Positions 52,562-61,788 are shown, counted from the stretch's first letter. The stretch is DNA of 64,000 nucleotides from Hydrogenophaga sp. BPS33 (GCF_009859475.1 NZ_CP044549.1:1302001-1366000), one strand, 5' to 3'. Notes: generated from the letters alone by a model not told the origin. Program-made: numbers and translations.

Positions 52562-52828
52562 TCACCACTTTTTTGCGAGTGCCTCCGCCACGACCTCGGC
52601 TTTGAGCTTCTCCTCGACATACATCTTGCGCAGCCGCGCGTTCTCCGCCTCCAGCTCCTTCATGCGCGCCATCAGTGAGGCATCCATGCCGCCGAACTTG
52701 GCCCGCCACTTGTAGAACGTCGCCGAGCTGATCCCCAGCTCTCGGCAAAGCTCAGGCACCGTTAGCCCCGCCTCCGCCCGCTTGAGTGCGTCGATGATCT
52801 GGCTGTCGGTAAATCGCGATTTCTTCAT
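52562..52828 (-). CDS. IS407-type transposase OrfA
   Basis: 88 residues, typical for the group: [20 protein letters not shown] and [18 protein letters not shown] form the helix-turn-helix, and [20 protein letters not shown] the coiled coil. Near the stop the message contains A AAA AAG (52574 to 52568) in the OrfA reading frame, the canonical -1 slippery heptamer, so an OrfAB fusion is expected. Confidence 0.93.
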   Translation of the reverse strand: MKKSRFTDSQIIDALKRAEAGLTVPELCRELGISSATFYKWRAKFGGMDASLMARMKELEAENARLRKMYVEEKLKAEVVAEALAKKW

Positions 52829-53315
52829 GGTAGAGATTCTCCTGTCAGAGTCTCTACTTCTCAGCTCAATGGTTTTGCGGGGGGATTACCAAGGGGCGCC
52901 CGCGTACTCGCAATTTGCGCTACATACTGCTCGGGTGTCAGGCCGGCACGCTCGGCGGCGATCATGATGGGTGCGCCATGCGCATCGTCAGCACAGACGA
53001 ACTGAACGGAGTGGCCCGCCATTCGTTGCGCGCGAACCCACACATCGGCCTGGATGTATTCCAGCAGATGGCCCAGGTGCAGCTCCCCATTCGCGTAGGG
53101 CAAGGCCGTGGTCACAAACAGCTTTCGGGTGGGTGCGTTGGACGGCATGTGATTTCTTCGATGGGGTCGGACGTTAGGGGAGGCTCGTTTTCGGTCGCGC
53201 GTTTGTACTACGCTTTCAGCGAAAAAAATCGACCCGTGTACCACCCACCGTATAGAAAAGATCGAGGGTGACCCCCAGTTCGGCGGACATCAATGGATGC
53301 CACGAATCTCGCCCC

Positions 53316-54677
53316 ATGAACCCTGCACGACCCACCATCGAAGACCTCTGGAAACGCTTCGTCCTCTTCGCGATCCCGCTGGTGCTCGGCAATGTGCTTC
53401 AAGCCATGTCGGGCACTTTGAACACGATTTATGCGGGTCGACTTTTGGGGGTGACGTCCTACGCGGGCATCGCAGTCATCACACCTGTCCTGGTATTTCT
53501 CAGCGCCTTCGTCTTGGGTTTTGGCAGCGGTGTGTCGATCCTCGCGGGTCAGGCATGGGGTGCGAAGAATTTGAGTCGGCTTCGGGAGATCGCGGGCTCA
53601 GCCCTGTTCGCAGGCATCGCGTTGGGTGTGGCCTTGGCGTTGGTGGGTGTGTGCACCGGTGACCGTGTTCTTGATTGGATGGGCACCTCTAGCGAGGTGT
53701 TGCAACATGCCATCCGATACGGACAGGTGATGGTGGGCTCGTTGCCACTCGTGTTCACCACGATCGTCGCGGCCGCATTGCTGCGCGCAACCGGCGACAG
53801 CAAGACCCCCTTGGTGGTCCTGGCGATCAGCTCCGCGGTGGTGTTGGTACTGACCCCCGCCTTGATGTTGGGTCAGATCGGGTTGCCTGCCATGGGCGTT
53901 TCAAGCGCCGCCTGGGCAACCACGACTGGCACCTGTATAGCGCTGGCATGGTTGGCCTGGCGCCTGAGAAGGCGCAACCATCCACTGGCTCCCAACCTTG
54001 CATTGCTGCGCGCCATGTGGCCCAACCCTTCACTGCTTTGGACGATCACGAAGCTGGGCATTCCCACGGGCCTTTTTTTCGTGGTCGGGTCGATGGCCGA
54101 CGTGGCGTTGATGAGATTCGTCAATGGCTTTGGCACGCATGCGACGGCTTCCTGGGGTGTGGTGAATCAGATCCTGAGCTATGTTCAGTTTCCTGGGCTG
54201 TCCATTGCCATCGCAGCTTCTGTATTCACTTCGCAGGCCATTGGGCGAGGCTCGCCGGAGCAGGTGCGGGCGGTGACCCACACCGCTTTGTGGACGAGCC
54301 TCGTGCTCTCCAGCATGGGCGCGCTGCTTGCGGTCGCGTTGGGTGGTCAGGTACTTGTTTTCTTCACATCGGACGAGCGCGTCGTCTCGATGGCAAAAGA
54401 TCTCATCTGGATCGCGGTTCCGGGCAGCGTGATTCTGGGCATCTCAAGCGTTCTCACCGCGGTCATGCGCGCTTCTGGCACGGTGCTCTGGCCAACGCTG
54501 ATATCCCTCAGCGTTCTTGCGTTTTTCCTGGTGCCGGCCGGGTGGGCCTTGAGCCAGTTTTTCGACGTTGATGGACTGCGCATGGCGTATCCGCTCACCT
54601 ATCTTCTGGGCTTGGCGCTGCACGCGGGTTTCTTCCACTTTGTCTGGAAGCAAAGGCCACTGAAGAAGCTGATCTAG
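53316..54677 (+). CDS. MATE family efflux transporter
   Basis: 453 residues with twelve predicted membrane helices in two MatE repeats. The first opens FAIPLVLGNVLQAMSGTLNTIYAGRLLG; the second near 235 has KLGIPTGLFFVVGSMADVALMRFVNGFG. These antiporters export cationic drugs or metabolites using Na or H gradients. The ATG at 53316 fits the usual N terminus. It is divergent from the interrupted metG with 167 bp between. A pump beside an extra MetRS is a pattern seen in inhibitor-resistance loci, but that link is only suggestive here. Confidence 0.92.
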   Translation: MNPARPTIEDLWKRFVLFAIPLVLGNVLQAMSGTLNTIYAGRLLGVTSYAGIAVITPVLVFLSAFVLGFGSGVSILAGQAWGAKNLSRLREIAGSALFAGIALGVALALVGVCTGDRVLDWMGTSSEVLQHAIRYGQVMVGSLPLVFTTIVAAALLRATGDSKTPLVVLAISSAVVLVLTPALMLGQIGLPAMGVSSAAWATTTGTCIALAWLAWRLRRRNHPLAPNLALLRAMWPNPSLLWTITKLGIPTGLFFVVGSMADVALMRFVNGFGTHATASWGVVNQILSYVQFPGLSIAIAASVFTSQAIGRGSPEQVRAVTHTALWTSLVLSSMGALLAVALGGQVLVFFTSDERVVSMAKDLIWIAVPGSVILGISSVLTAVMRASGTVLWPTLISLSVLAFFLVPAGWALSQFFDVDGLRMAYPLTYLLGLALHAGFFHFVWKQRPLKKLI

Positions 54678-54724
54678 AACGGGTGAATCTGACCGCATTG
54701 CCGCGCACCCGAACACTGGCGCCG

Positions 54725-55168
54725 TCAGCGCGCAAACACCGGCACGGCCTTGCGGCTGGCGATGCGCCAGCCTGCCGGTGTGCGCACGAAGACGTCTTCG
54801 AAATCCCCCACGGCTTCCAGGCAGGCGGTGGGGCTGGTGTCGGCGGCCGTCGCTGCGCCGTCGCGGCGCAAGAGCAAGAAGGCCGTCGTGCCCACGATGC
54901 GATCGGGCGACTCGGCGCGCAGCACGATGTTGGAACACACATGGCGCGTCACCATGCCCGGCGGTCGCTTGGCCATGGCTTCGGCCAGCGCGGCATGGCC
55001 GCGCAGCACCGCGCCCTTGCGGTCGAACACACCGTCGTCGGTGAACAGGCCGACCACCTTCGGCGCTTCGCCGTGGTCGATGAAATGACAGAACGCGTGG
55101 ATCAGCGCCTGGCAATCGCCGCGGTCGGCCTCGGGAATGCGCGGCAGGTTCAAGGCGTCGTGACTCAT
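54725..55168 (-). CDS. SnoaL-like / NTF2-fold protein
   Basis: 147 residues. The helix DCQALIHAFCHFIDHGEAPKVV and the strand pair VGLFTDDGVFDRKG mark a SnoaL_4 domain, and the C terminus ends GWRIASRKAVPVFA as in the family. Possibly a dehydratase, isomerase or accessory protein in aromatic degradation. A TGCATGCA site lies 18 bp upstream of its start, placing it in the same regulon as the divergent ABC operon. Confidence 0.85.
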   Translation of the reverse strand: MSHDALNLPRIPEADRGDCQALIHAFCHFIDHGEAPKVVGLFTDDGVFDRKGAVLRGHAALAEAMAKRPPGMVTRHVCSNIVLRAESPDRIVGTTAFLLLRRDGAATAADTSPTACLEAVGDFEDVFVRTPAGWRIASRKAVPVFAR

Positions 55169-55185
55169 GGATAGTCCCCATTGTT

Positions 55186-55256
55186 TGCATGCACGTAAGG
55201 CGGTAAAACCCGGAAAACCGGCGTCAACCGACCCGATATTAAGCCTGGTGCATGCA
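55186..55256. promoter_or_regulatory. Paired TGCATGCA operators, SnoaL/ABC divergent promoter
   Basis: TGCATGCA occurs at 55186-55193 and 55249-55256, 63 bp apart. The right site directly abuts the ATG of the permease at 55257, so binding there would also block translation initiation or early elongation. The left site is 18 bp before the SnoaL start. Confidence 0.75.
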
Positions 55257-56036
55257 ATGAGTGGAAAAAGTGGGGTGGACCGCTTGCTCGTCGGAGGCCT
55301 GTTGCTCGGGCTCTGGTGGTGGGCGGCGGCCGTCGTCGGGAGCTACTGGATCAGCTCTCCGCTGGAGACTGTGCAACGCCTGTGGGCCCTGGTGGCCACG
55401 GGAGGCTTGTTGCGGCACACCGGCTACACGCTGGCGGCGGCGGCGCTGGGCTTCACGCTCGGTGGCGTGCCCGGCGTGTGGTTGCCCATGGCGCTGCGCA
55501 AGTGGCCTTTTCTGCAAGAGGTGCTGGACCCTTTCCTCACCGCCGGCTACGGCCTGCCCAAACTTGCGCTGGCACCCCTGTTCATTCTGTGGTTCGGCAT
55601 CGGCATGGCGTCCAAGGTGGTGCTGGCGGCCTCGGTGGTGTTTTTCATCGTGTTCTTCAGCACCCAGGCGGGCGTGCGCCAGGCCGACCAGCGGCTGGTG
55701 CGCATGGCGCGCGTGCTGGGCGCGCGCGAATCGCAGGTGGCGCGCAAGGTGGTCTGGCCAGCGGTGGTGCCCTATGTGTTCGCGGGCTTTCGCATCGCCA
55801 CGCCGTACGCCATCGGTGGCGTGATCATCTCGGAGCTGGTGTCGTCCAACCGGGGCCTGGGCTATCTGGTGCAGTACGGTGCGATGAGCTACAGCACGCC
55901 CGACATCTTCGCCACGGTGGCGGCGATCACGGTGCTCATCGGCGTGGCCACCTGGCTGGTGGGGCGGCTGGAACAGCGCCTGCTGCGCTGGCGGCCTGAA
56001 ACCACGGGTCTGCGCTCGGGCGGGGTGGCGCCATGA
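55257..56036 (+). CDS. ABC transporter permease, NitT/TauT type
   Basis: 259 residues, about six membrane helices. The EAA loop is RMARVLGARESQVARKVVWPAVVPYVFAGF, near 145-175. YWISSPLETVQRLWAL near 32 is typical of SsuC-like permeases. The ATG at 55257 follows the palindromic site immediately; earlier starts would run through it. ATGA overlap with the ATPase gene. With the second permease at 56826 it probably forms a heterodimeric channel. Confidence 0.92.
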   Translation: MSGKSGVDRLLVGGLLLGLWWWAAAVVGSYWISSPLETVQRLWALVATGGLLRHTGYTLAAAALGFTLGGVPGVWLPMALRKWPFLQEVLDPFLTAGYGLPKLALAPLFILWFGIGMASKVVLAASVVFFIVFFSTQAGVRQADQRLVRMARVLGARESQVARKVVWPAVVPYVFAGFRIATPYAIGGVIISELVSSNRGLGYLVQYGAMSYSTPDIFATVAAITVLIGVATWLVGRLEQRLLRWRPETTGLRSGGVAP

Positions 56037-56821
56037 CGCTGCTCGAAGTGCAGGCGCTGGGCAAGCGCTTCCCGGCCCACGGCGAGCAGGACGGTCCGTG
56101 GGTGGTGCGCGAGCTGTCCTTCGCTTTGCGCGAGGGGGAATTCGTCACCATGCTCGGGCCTTCCGGGGCGGGCAAGTCCACCATTCTCAACATGATCGCG
56201 CAGGTGGATGCGCCCAGCGAAGGCCGCATCCGGCTCGCTGGCGAGACCGTGTTCGACGCGGCGGCCCCCACCGCGCTGCGCCCGGGTCTGGGCCGCAGAA
56301 TCGGCTACGTGACGCAGGACGACAACCTGCTGCCCTGGCGTACGCTGGAGGAGAACGTGCTGTTCGGCCTGGAGATCGAAGGACGCATCGACGAGGCCGG
56401 GCGCGCCCGGGCGCGCGAGATGATGCAGGCCGTGGGCCTCACGCACTACGCGGGCCACTACCCGCACCAGCTCTCGGGCGGCATGCGCAAGCGCGCGGCC
56501 CTCATTCGCACGCTGGTGTACGACCCGCCCATCATCCTGATGGACGAACCCTTTGGCGCACTCGATGCGCACACGCGCCAGCAGTTGCAGTCGGACCTGC
56601 AGGCGCTGTGGGCGCTCAAGCGCAAGACCATCGTGTTCGTCACGCACGACATCGCGGAAGCGGTCGCGCTGGGCGAGCGGGTGCTCATTCTCGAGCGCGC
56701 GCCGGCGCGGCTGGTGGCCGAACACGCGGTGGAACTGCCGCGCCCGCGCGTGGTGGATGCGCTGCTGGTCCAGCCCGACTTCGTGCGCCTCTACGACGCG
56801 ATCCGCGCGCAGGTGAGGTGA
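56033..56821 (+). CDS. ABC transporter ATP-binding protein, NitT/TauT type
   Basis: 262 residues. Walker A GPSGAGKSTIL is near 42-52, Q-loop in VTQDDNLLPWRTLEENV near 90, signature LSGGMRKRAALIRTL near 145, Walker B IILMDEPFGALDA near 166 and the switch His in VTHDIAEAV near 203. It is flanked by two permease genes and coupled to the first by overlap. No binding protein is encoded in this operon; the one at 61789-62805 carries the same operator pair and is the likely partner. Confidence 0.93.
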   Translation: MTLLEVQALGKRFPAHGEQDGPWVVRELSFALREGEFVTMLGPSGAGKSTILNMIAQVDAPSEGRIRLAGETVFDAAAPTALRPGLGRRIGYVTQDDNLLPWRTLEENVLFGLEIEGRIDEAGRARAREMMQAVGLTHYAGHYPHQLSGGMRKRAALIRTLVYDPPIILMDEPFGALDAHTRQQLQSDLQALWALKRKTIVFVTHDIAEAVALGERVLILERAPARLVAEHAVELPRPRVVDALLVQPDFVRLYDAIRAQVR

Positions 56822-56825
56822 TGCG

Positions 56826-57638
56826 GTGAAGGACGCGCTCGTGTCTGGCACCACCGCCGTCGCGCCGCGCGGGTGGTCGCGGCGCCAGGCGGTTCATGCC
56901 GCGCGGCTGCTGTTGTGCCTGCTGTTGCTGGGCGCCTGGCAAGCGGGGCACCGCGCGCTGGGCACGACCTACATCGCCGCGCCGCTGGACGTGGCCGAGC
57001 GCCTGGTGCAGATGGTGTCCAGCGGCGCGATCTGGCCCCACCTGGGTGCCACGCTGCTGGCGTCGGCGCTCGGTTTCGCGATCGGCTGGGCCTCGGGCTT
57101 TGCAATGGCCACGCTGCTCAGCCTCTCGCCGCGCGCGAGTGCCGCTGTGGAGCCCTACGTGCTGTTCGCCATGGGCATTCCACTGTTCGCGCTGATCCCG
57201 CTGCTCATCCTGTGGTTCGGCATCGGCATCACGCCCAAGGTGGTGATCGTTGTCTTCATGGTTTTCTTCATCGTCTTCATCACCACCTTCACCGGCCTGC
57301 GCGACGTCGACCGGCGCTGGCTCGACATGGGGCGCGTGATGGGCGCCACGCGCGGCCAGTTGATGGCCAAGGTGTCGTTCCACGCGATGGTGCCGCACCT
57401 CTTCGCCGGCCTGAAAATAGCAGTGCCGCGTGCGATCTCGGCGGCCATCGTGGGCGAATTCCTGGTGGCCGACAAGGGCCTGGGCTTCACCATCGAACAA
57501 GCACGCCAGACCGCCGACCCCGTGGGCGTGTTCACCGGTATCGTGCTCGTGATGGCGCTGGTGATGGCCGCCGACGCGCTCGTGAGCGCGCTGCAGCGCC
57601 GTGCCTTGCGCTGGCAACAGAGCATCTCCCTTCTATGA
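56826..57638 (+). CDS. ABC transporter permease, NitT/TauT type (second subunit)
   Basis: 270 residues with six predicted helices and the EAA loop DMGRVMGATRGQLMAKVSFHAMVPHLFAGL. GTTYIAAPLDVAERLVQM is the periplasmic lead segment. It starts with GTG at 56826, four bases after the ATPase stop, and ends in an ATGA overlap with the GntR gene. Distinct from the first permease, so a heterodimer is expected. Confidence 0.9.
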   Translation: MKDALVSGTTAVAPRGWSRRQAVHAARLLLCLLLLGAWQAGHRALGTTYIAAPLDVAERLVQMVSSGAIWPHLGATLLASALGFAIGWASGFAMATLLSLSPRASAAVEPYVLFAMGIPLFALIPLLILWFGIGITPKVVIVVFMVFFIVFITTFTGLRDVDRRWLDMGRVMGATRGQLMAKVSFHAMVPHLFAGLKIAVPRAISAAIVGEFLVADKGLGFTIEQARQTADPVGVFTGIVLVMALVMAADALVSALQRRALRWQQSISLL

Positions 57639-58459
57639 ATCCAAGTTCCATGAGCCTTCCCCGATCCACCGCGCCGACCCAACTGGAGAACGTGCTGGCG
57701 CAATTGCGCGAGTCCGTCATGCGGGGGCGTTTCGCTCCCGGCGCCCGGCTGGAAGAAAAACACCTGGCCGAACAACTGGGCGTCTCGCGCACGCCCGTGC
57801 GCCTGGCCCTGCAATCGCTGGCGCAGGAAGGCCTGCTGGTCTACAACCCGCACCGCGGCTTCCAGGTGCGTGCCTTCACCCGCCAGGAAGTGATCGACGC
57901 GATCGACGTGCGCGGTCGGCTCGAAGCTTTCGCGTGCGAATTGCTCGCCACCCGCGGCGTGAGCGACACGCAGGAAGCCACGCTGGAGCAGAACCTGGCC
58001 GACACGCGCGACCTGGTGGCCCAGCGCCACCACACGCCCGCCGACGTGGACCGTTGGGCGCAGCTCAACGAGAGCTTCCACCACGAGCTGCTCGAAGGCT
58101 CGGGCAATGGCCTGGTGCTGTCCCTGATCGCGCAGATGCGCACCATTCCCATGGCCTCGGCGGGGATCATTCCGACCACCACGAGCAACGTGGACGACAT
58201 CATGGCTTATGTGCGCGATGCCCTGGGCATGCACACCCTGGTGTTCGACGCGGTGCGCAAACGCCAGCCTGCGCGCGCGCACAACCTGATGCAGGAACAC
58301 GTGTACCAGGGGCGCGAGCGCATCCTCATGCAGTTGGAGACGCGTGCCCAACAGACCGACGATGCCAGCCCCTGGCACCGCATCAGCGACGCGGTGCCAA
58401 AAGATTCGCCACCACGCGAGCGCCGCTTGCGCGCCGTGCCGGGCAAGCCGACCACTTGA
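57635..58459 (+). CDS. GntR family regulator, FCD (FadR/VanR) type
   Basis: 274 residues. The winged helix at about 15-80 contains VLAQLRESVMRGRFAPGARL and the recognition segment GVSRTPVRLALQSLAQEGLL. The FCD domain has the metal/ligand helix pattern with DVRGRLEAFACELLA, LNESFHHELLEGSGN and a late HTLVFDAVRKRQPARAHNLMQEHV. It is embedded in the ABC operon. FCD regulators bind short palindromes, so it is the best candidate for the six TGCATGCA sites in three promoters of this window. Confidence 0.93.
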   Translation: MNPSSMSLPRSTAPTQLENVLAQLRESVMRGRFAPGARLEEKHLAEQLGVSRTPVRLALQSLAQEGLLVYNPHRGFQVRAFTRQEVIDAIDVRGRLEAFACELLATRGVSDTQEATLEQNLADTRDLVAQRHHTPADVDRWAQLNESFHHELLEGSGNGLVLSLIAQMRTIPMASAGIIPTTTSNVDDIMAYVRDALGMHTLVFDAVRKRQPARAHNLMQEHVYQGRERILMQLETRAQQTDDASPWHRISDAVPKDSPPRERRLRAVPGKPTT

Positions 58460-58488
58460 GTTCCGCCCTTCATCCCTCAGGAGACTCC

Positions 58489-59481
58489 ATGCCCATGCAA
58501 CGCCGATCCGCCCTGTTCACCCTGAGCTCGCTGGCACTGGCCGCGGGCGTGTTGCCGGCGCGCGCGCTCGCGCAGGCCGCGTATCCCACGCGTGCGGTCA
58601 CGGTGGTGGTGCCGTTCCCACCCGGTGGCCCTACCGACGTGGCCGCGCGCCTGGCCGCGCAGCGGCTGGGCGAGCGCCTGGGGCAACCCATCGTCGTGGA
58701 GAACAGGCCCGGTGCCCTGGCCATGCTCGGCACCGACCGCGTGGCCAAATCCGCACCCGATGGCCACACGCTCCTGCTGACGCCGCAGAGCCCCATCACC
58801 ATCGCCGAGCATTTCGAACCCCGCCCGCCGTACAACGCCGCGCGCGATCTGGTGCCGGTGGCGGCCGTGGTCACCTCGCCGGTGCTCGTGCTCGGCGCGG
58901 CGGACGGTCCGCCCGACATGCGTGGCTTGGTGGAGAAAGCGCGCGCGAACCCCGGCAAACTGCTCTATGGCGCGCCCGGCCTGGGCAATGAAATGCACCT
59001 GACCTGGGAGCTGATCCGCAGCGCGCTGAACATCGATGTCATGGCCGTGCCCTACCAGGGCACGAACCCGGCGGTGCTCGATCTGATGGCCGGGCGCGTG
59101 CAGGTGGTGCTGACCTCGCCCTCGTCGGTGAAAGGCCACATCGCCGAACGCAAGCTGCGCGCGCTGGCCACGCTCACGCCGCAGCGGCTGCCCGAGTTTC
59201 CGGACATTCCCACCATGGCCGAAGCGGGGCTGCGCGATCTCAATATGCCGGTTGCCTGGCTGGGCCTGCTCGCGCCGTCGGCAACGCCACCTGCGGTGGT
59301 CGCGCGGCTGCGCCAGGAGATCGCGCAGATTTCGGCCGAGCCCGCGTACCGCCAGCGCATGACCGAACTGGGCTTCGAGCTGCCCGCGTTCACGCCCGAC
59401 GCTTTTCCCGCATTGGTGGCGGGCCAGCGCACCCAGTGGGGCGCGTTGATCCGCGCGCAGAACATCCAGATCGGCAAGTAG
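58489..59481 (+). CDS. Bug/TctC family tripartite transporter receptor
   Basis: 330 residues. The N terminus QRRSALFTLSSLALAAGVLPARALAQ is an export signal with AxA cleavage. YPTRAVTVVVPFPPGGPTDV and VVENRPGALAMLGTD are the Bug signatures. CAGGAG sits before the ATG. It follows the FCD regulator in the ABC operon, an odd pairing of a TTT receptor with an ABC system; the receptor may serve another permease or act as a sensor for the same substrate. Confidence 0.92.
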   Translation: MPMQRRSALFTLSSLALAAGVLPARALAQAAYPTRAVTVVVPFPPGGPTDVAARLAAQRLGERLGQPIVVENRPGALAMLGTDRVAKSAPDGHTLLLTPQSPITIAEHFEPRPPYNAARDLVPVAAVVTSPVLVLGAADGPPDMRGLVEKARANPGKLLYGAPGLGNEMHLTWELIRSALNIDVMAVPYQGTNPAVLDLMAGRVQVVLTSPSSVKGHIAERKLRALATLTPQRLPEFPDIPTMAEAGLRDLNMPVAWLGLLAPSATPPAVVARLRQEIAQISAEPAYRQRMTELGFELPAFTPDAFPALVAGQRTQWGALIRAQNIQIGK

Positions 59482-59489
59482 GGCAGGGC

Positions 59490-61142
59490 TCAGGCCACGG
59501 CCGCCTGCACCGCCGCTCCGCGCACACGCGCGATCAACGCGCCGGGGTCCGCCGGCATCGCATCGCCGCGCCAGGCCACGTGGCCATCGGGCCGCACCAG
59601 CACGTGCCGGTGCTGGTAGAGCCGGCGTGCCTCGGGGTGGTCGATGTGCATCTCCCGCATCGGCATGCCCTGCGCGTGCGCGGCCTGCAGCAATGCCGCG
59701 CCATGGTGCGACGTGTCGAAAGTGAGCAGCACGAAACCGTCGCCGAACAGATCCAGGATCGAGCGACCTGGTTGCAGCCACACATGCGGCGCGCGCGATC
59801 CCGGTGCGGAAGAGGGTTCGTAGTCCGTGGTGCTGGCCGGTCCGCTCGAAGCACCCTCGGCCGCGATCAGGGGCGATGCGTCGTACACGTAGCCCAGCTG
59901 GATGCCCATGGAATTCCATTCCTTGGCGCGCCGCTCGCGGATGATCGCGCCCAGCCGCAGGCGGGCCGCTTCGCCCTCGGGCGTGTCGGCTTCCAGGTGC
60001 GCTGGCACCGGCAGGCCCGCGTCTTCGGCGTAGTTGCTCGCGGCTTCGTTGACGTTGCGCGTGGCCACGGGGCGGCGCTCGGTGGCGTAGCTGTCCAGCA
60101 GCGCATCGCCGGCCCAGCCTTCGAGCGCGGCCTGCAGCTTCCAGCCCAGGTCAACCGCGTCGCCGATGCCGGTGTTCATGCCGAAGCCGCCGCGCGGCCA
60201 GAGCAGGTGCGCGGCATCGCCCGCGAGGAACACGCGGCCGTCGCGGAAACGCTCGGCGACCACGCGGTGCCCGGCCCAGGGCTTGGCGCCGATCAGCTCG
60301 TAGGCCACCGAACGCCCCAGCGCCGCGCGGATGCGGCGATCCGGATCGAGCGGCTCATCGGGTTGCGCGTAGTTCATCAGGCGCCAATGGTCGTTGCCAT
60401 CCACCCAGGACAGGTTGGCGCGGCCTTCGGGGTTGACGATGTCCATCATCACGCCCGGGCGCGAGGCCAGCAGATCGCGCAACTCGGCCGAGCGGAAATA
60501 GACCGTGATGTTGTGCCCCTCGGCGAACGCGCCTTCCATGGGGATGTCCAGCGCCTTGCGCGTCGTGCTGGCGGCGCCATCGCAGGCCACCAGGTAGTCG
60601 GCGCGCACGCGCGCTTTCACGCCGCTGTCGACCTGCTCGGCGTCCACCGTCACGCCCTGCGCGTCCTGCGTGAAACCGGTGACCTGCCAGCCCGCGCAAA
60701 GGCCGACCTGCGGGAAGTTTTCCAGGTGCCGCTGCATCACCGGCTCGAACATCATGCGTGGGCACCAGATGCCGCTCTCGGGCGTGATGGCCGCGAGCTC
60801 GGCGCGAAAGCCTTCGTTGGTCGGGCGCTCGAAGCACAGCAGTTCGTGGCCGAGCGCGCGCGTCATGAAGCGCACCGTGCGCGGGATGCCGCGCGGAAAA
60901 CCGGCGCCGCGGATGTCCTCGGCCATGCCCCAGCGGCGCATGTGCTCCATGGTGCGGGCGTTGATGGCTTCGCAGGTCGGGAAGTCGGGCACGCGGGTGC
61001 TGCGTTCGATCAGCAGGCAGGCCACGCCGCGTGAGCCCAGTTCGTTGCCCAGGGCCAGCCCGACCGGGCCCGCGCCCACGACGACGACCGGCACGCGCGT
61101 CTCCTGGCCTGCGGTCAACGCGGGCCTCGTTGGGCTGTTCAT
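59490..61142 (-). CDS. FAD-dependent aromatic hydroxylase, MhpA/TfdB/PheA type
   Basis: 550 residues, the size of 3-(3-hydroxyphenyl)propionate or 2,4-dichlorophenol hydroxylases. FAD motif VVVVGAGPVGLALGNELGSRG is at 18-38, DG motif YLVACDGAASTTRKALDI near 185 and RVFLAGDAAHLLWPRGGFGMNTGIGDAVDLGWKL near 290-323. A C-terminal thioredoxin-like domain follows (DGFVLLTFDTSHHGAALL). It should hydroxylate a phenolic ring with NAD(P)H and O2. It is the third gene of the binding-protein/VOC/hydroxylase operon; the ring-cleavage step would follow. Confidence 0.92.
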   Translation of the reverse strand: MNSPTRPALTAGQETRVPVVVVGAGPVGLALGNELGSRGVACLLIERSTRVPDFPTCEAINARTMEHMRRWGMAEDIRGAGFPRGIPRTVRFMTRALGHELLCFERPTNEGFRAELAAITPESGIWCPRMMFEPVMQRHLENFPQVGLCAGWQVTGFTQDAQGVTVDAEQVDSGVKARVRADYLVACDGAASTTRKALDIPMEGAFAEGHNITVYFRSAELRDLLASRPGVMMDIVNPEGRANLSWVDGNDHWRLMNYAQPDEPLDPDRRIRAALGRSVAYELIGAKPWAGHRVVAERFRDGRVFLAGDAAHLLWPRGGFGMNTGIGDAVDLGWKLQAALEGWAGDALLDSYATERRPVATRNVNEAASNYAEDAGLPVPAHLEADTPEGEAARLRLGAIIRERRAKEWNSMGIQLGYVYDASPLIAAEGASSGPASTTDYEPSSAPGSRAPHVWLQPGRSILDLFGDGFVLLTFDTSHHGAALLQAAHAQGMPMREMHIDHPEARRLYQHRHVLVRPDGHVAWRGDAMPADPGALIARVRGAAVQAAVA

Positions 61143-61143
61143 G

Positions 61144-61770
61144 TCAGGGTTCCTTCTGTGCGATGTCCCAGGCCGATTCGCCAGCGCGCCAGCGCTGCAG
61201 CAGTTCAGCCGGCTTCACCGCGTAGCCCACCGGGTTGGCGGCGAAGGCGGGCGACTTCAGGAACGCCACGAAACCCGCTTCGTCGGGGAAGTTCGCCGCA
61301 GACAGCTCGACCATGTTCTCGTCGAGGTCCTGGTAGTAGAACGAGGTCGACGGTCCGTGGTTGAAGCTGCGGTAGGGCTCGATGCCGATCGAGGCCAGGC
61401 GCTCGTAGCGCGTGAACAGCGACTCGATGTGGTCGTGGCGCAATTGCATGTGGTGCATGCCGCTGGCGCTGTCCGTGGGCGCGAGCCGGGGGTAGTCGAA
61501 CAGCGCGATAACCTGGCTGTACGGGTACTCGTGGGACACGCGCATGAAGCACAGGCGCAGGTCGGTGGGCAGCTTCTCGTTCAGTTGCTCGCGGCGCTGT
61601 TCCCAATCGGTCGGCGTGTGCTCGAAGTACGGCTTCACGCCCAGGACGTGCTGGTACCAGGCCTTCATCTCGTCGTAGCGCGAGGTGCGCAGCACCACCT
61701 CGCTCAGGCGCGGCGGTGCCAGGTCGGCGGTGACCGGCGTGTCCTGGGCGGACAGGGAAAGTGCGCTCAC
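61144..61770 (-). CDS. VOC superfamily protein (glyoxalase/extradiol dioxygenase-like)
   Basis: 208 residues. The vicinal-oxygen-chelate fold shows LSEVVLRTSRYDEMKAWYQHVLG at 21-43, GMHHMQLRHDHIESLF with candidate metal His residues, and SFYYQDLDENMVELSAA with the terminal Glu ligand. This is the pattern of metal-dependent VOC enzymes; members near aromatic hydroxylases are often extradiol dioxygenases, though it is short for a two-domain one. One base separates it from the hydroxylase start, so they are coupled. Confidence 0.88.
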   Translation of the reverse strand: MSALSLSAQDTPVTADLAPPRLSEVVLRTSRYDEMKAWYQHVLGVKPYFEHTPTDWEQRREQLNEKLPTDLRLCFMRVSHEYPYSQVIALFDYPRLAPTDSASGMHHMQLRHDHIESLFTRYERLASIGIEPYRSFNHGPSTSFYYQDLDENMVELSAANFPDEAGFVAFLKSPAFAANPVGYAVKPAELLQRWRAGESAWDIAQKEP

Positions 61771-61788
61771 GTTGGTCCTCCGAGCGCT

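Larger units (their letters stand above)
51703..52890 (-). mobile_element. IS3-family element, IS407 group, 1188 bp
   Basis: The ends begin GGTAATCCCCCCG on both sides and match again at GAGAAGTAGAG further in, forming imperfect inverted repeats. AAGG flanks it at 51699-51702 and 52891-52894, the 4-bp target duplication usual for the IS407 group. Two overlapping ORFs with a canonical frameshift signal encode the transposase. It has inserted into metG in recent time, as the target gene is otherwise undamaged. Confidence 0.95.
50208..53148 (-). pseudogene. metG: Methionyl-tRNA synthetase gene interrupted by an insertion sequence
   Basis: The N-terminal part (53148 to 52891) reads [20 protein letters not shown], with the HLGH version of the class I HIGH motif. 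The rest (51702 to 50208) has the zinc-knuckle Cys pairs in CPKCRASDQYGDSCDACG, the WDISRDAPYFG block and KMSKSRGNG. Removing 51703-52890 plus one AAGG copy restores a 582-codon frame through RAPLLSSFHVRFDNWHSTHSP without any other defect. The restored enzyme is a short MetRS lacking the C-terminal tRNA-binding domain. Since MetRS is essential, a second metG must exist elsewhere; this was probably an extra, perhaps inhibitor-resistant, copy. A shortened polypeptide could start inside 51635 but would lack the HIGH motif. Confidence 0.92.
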
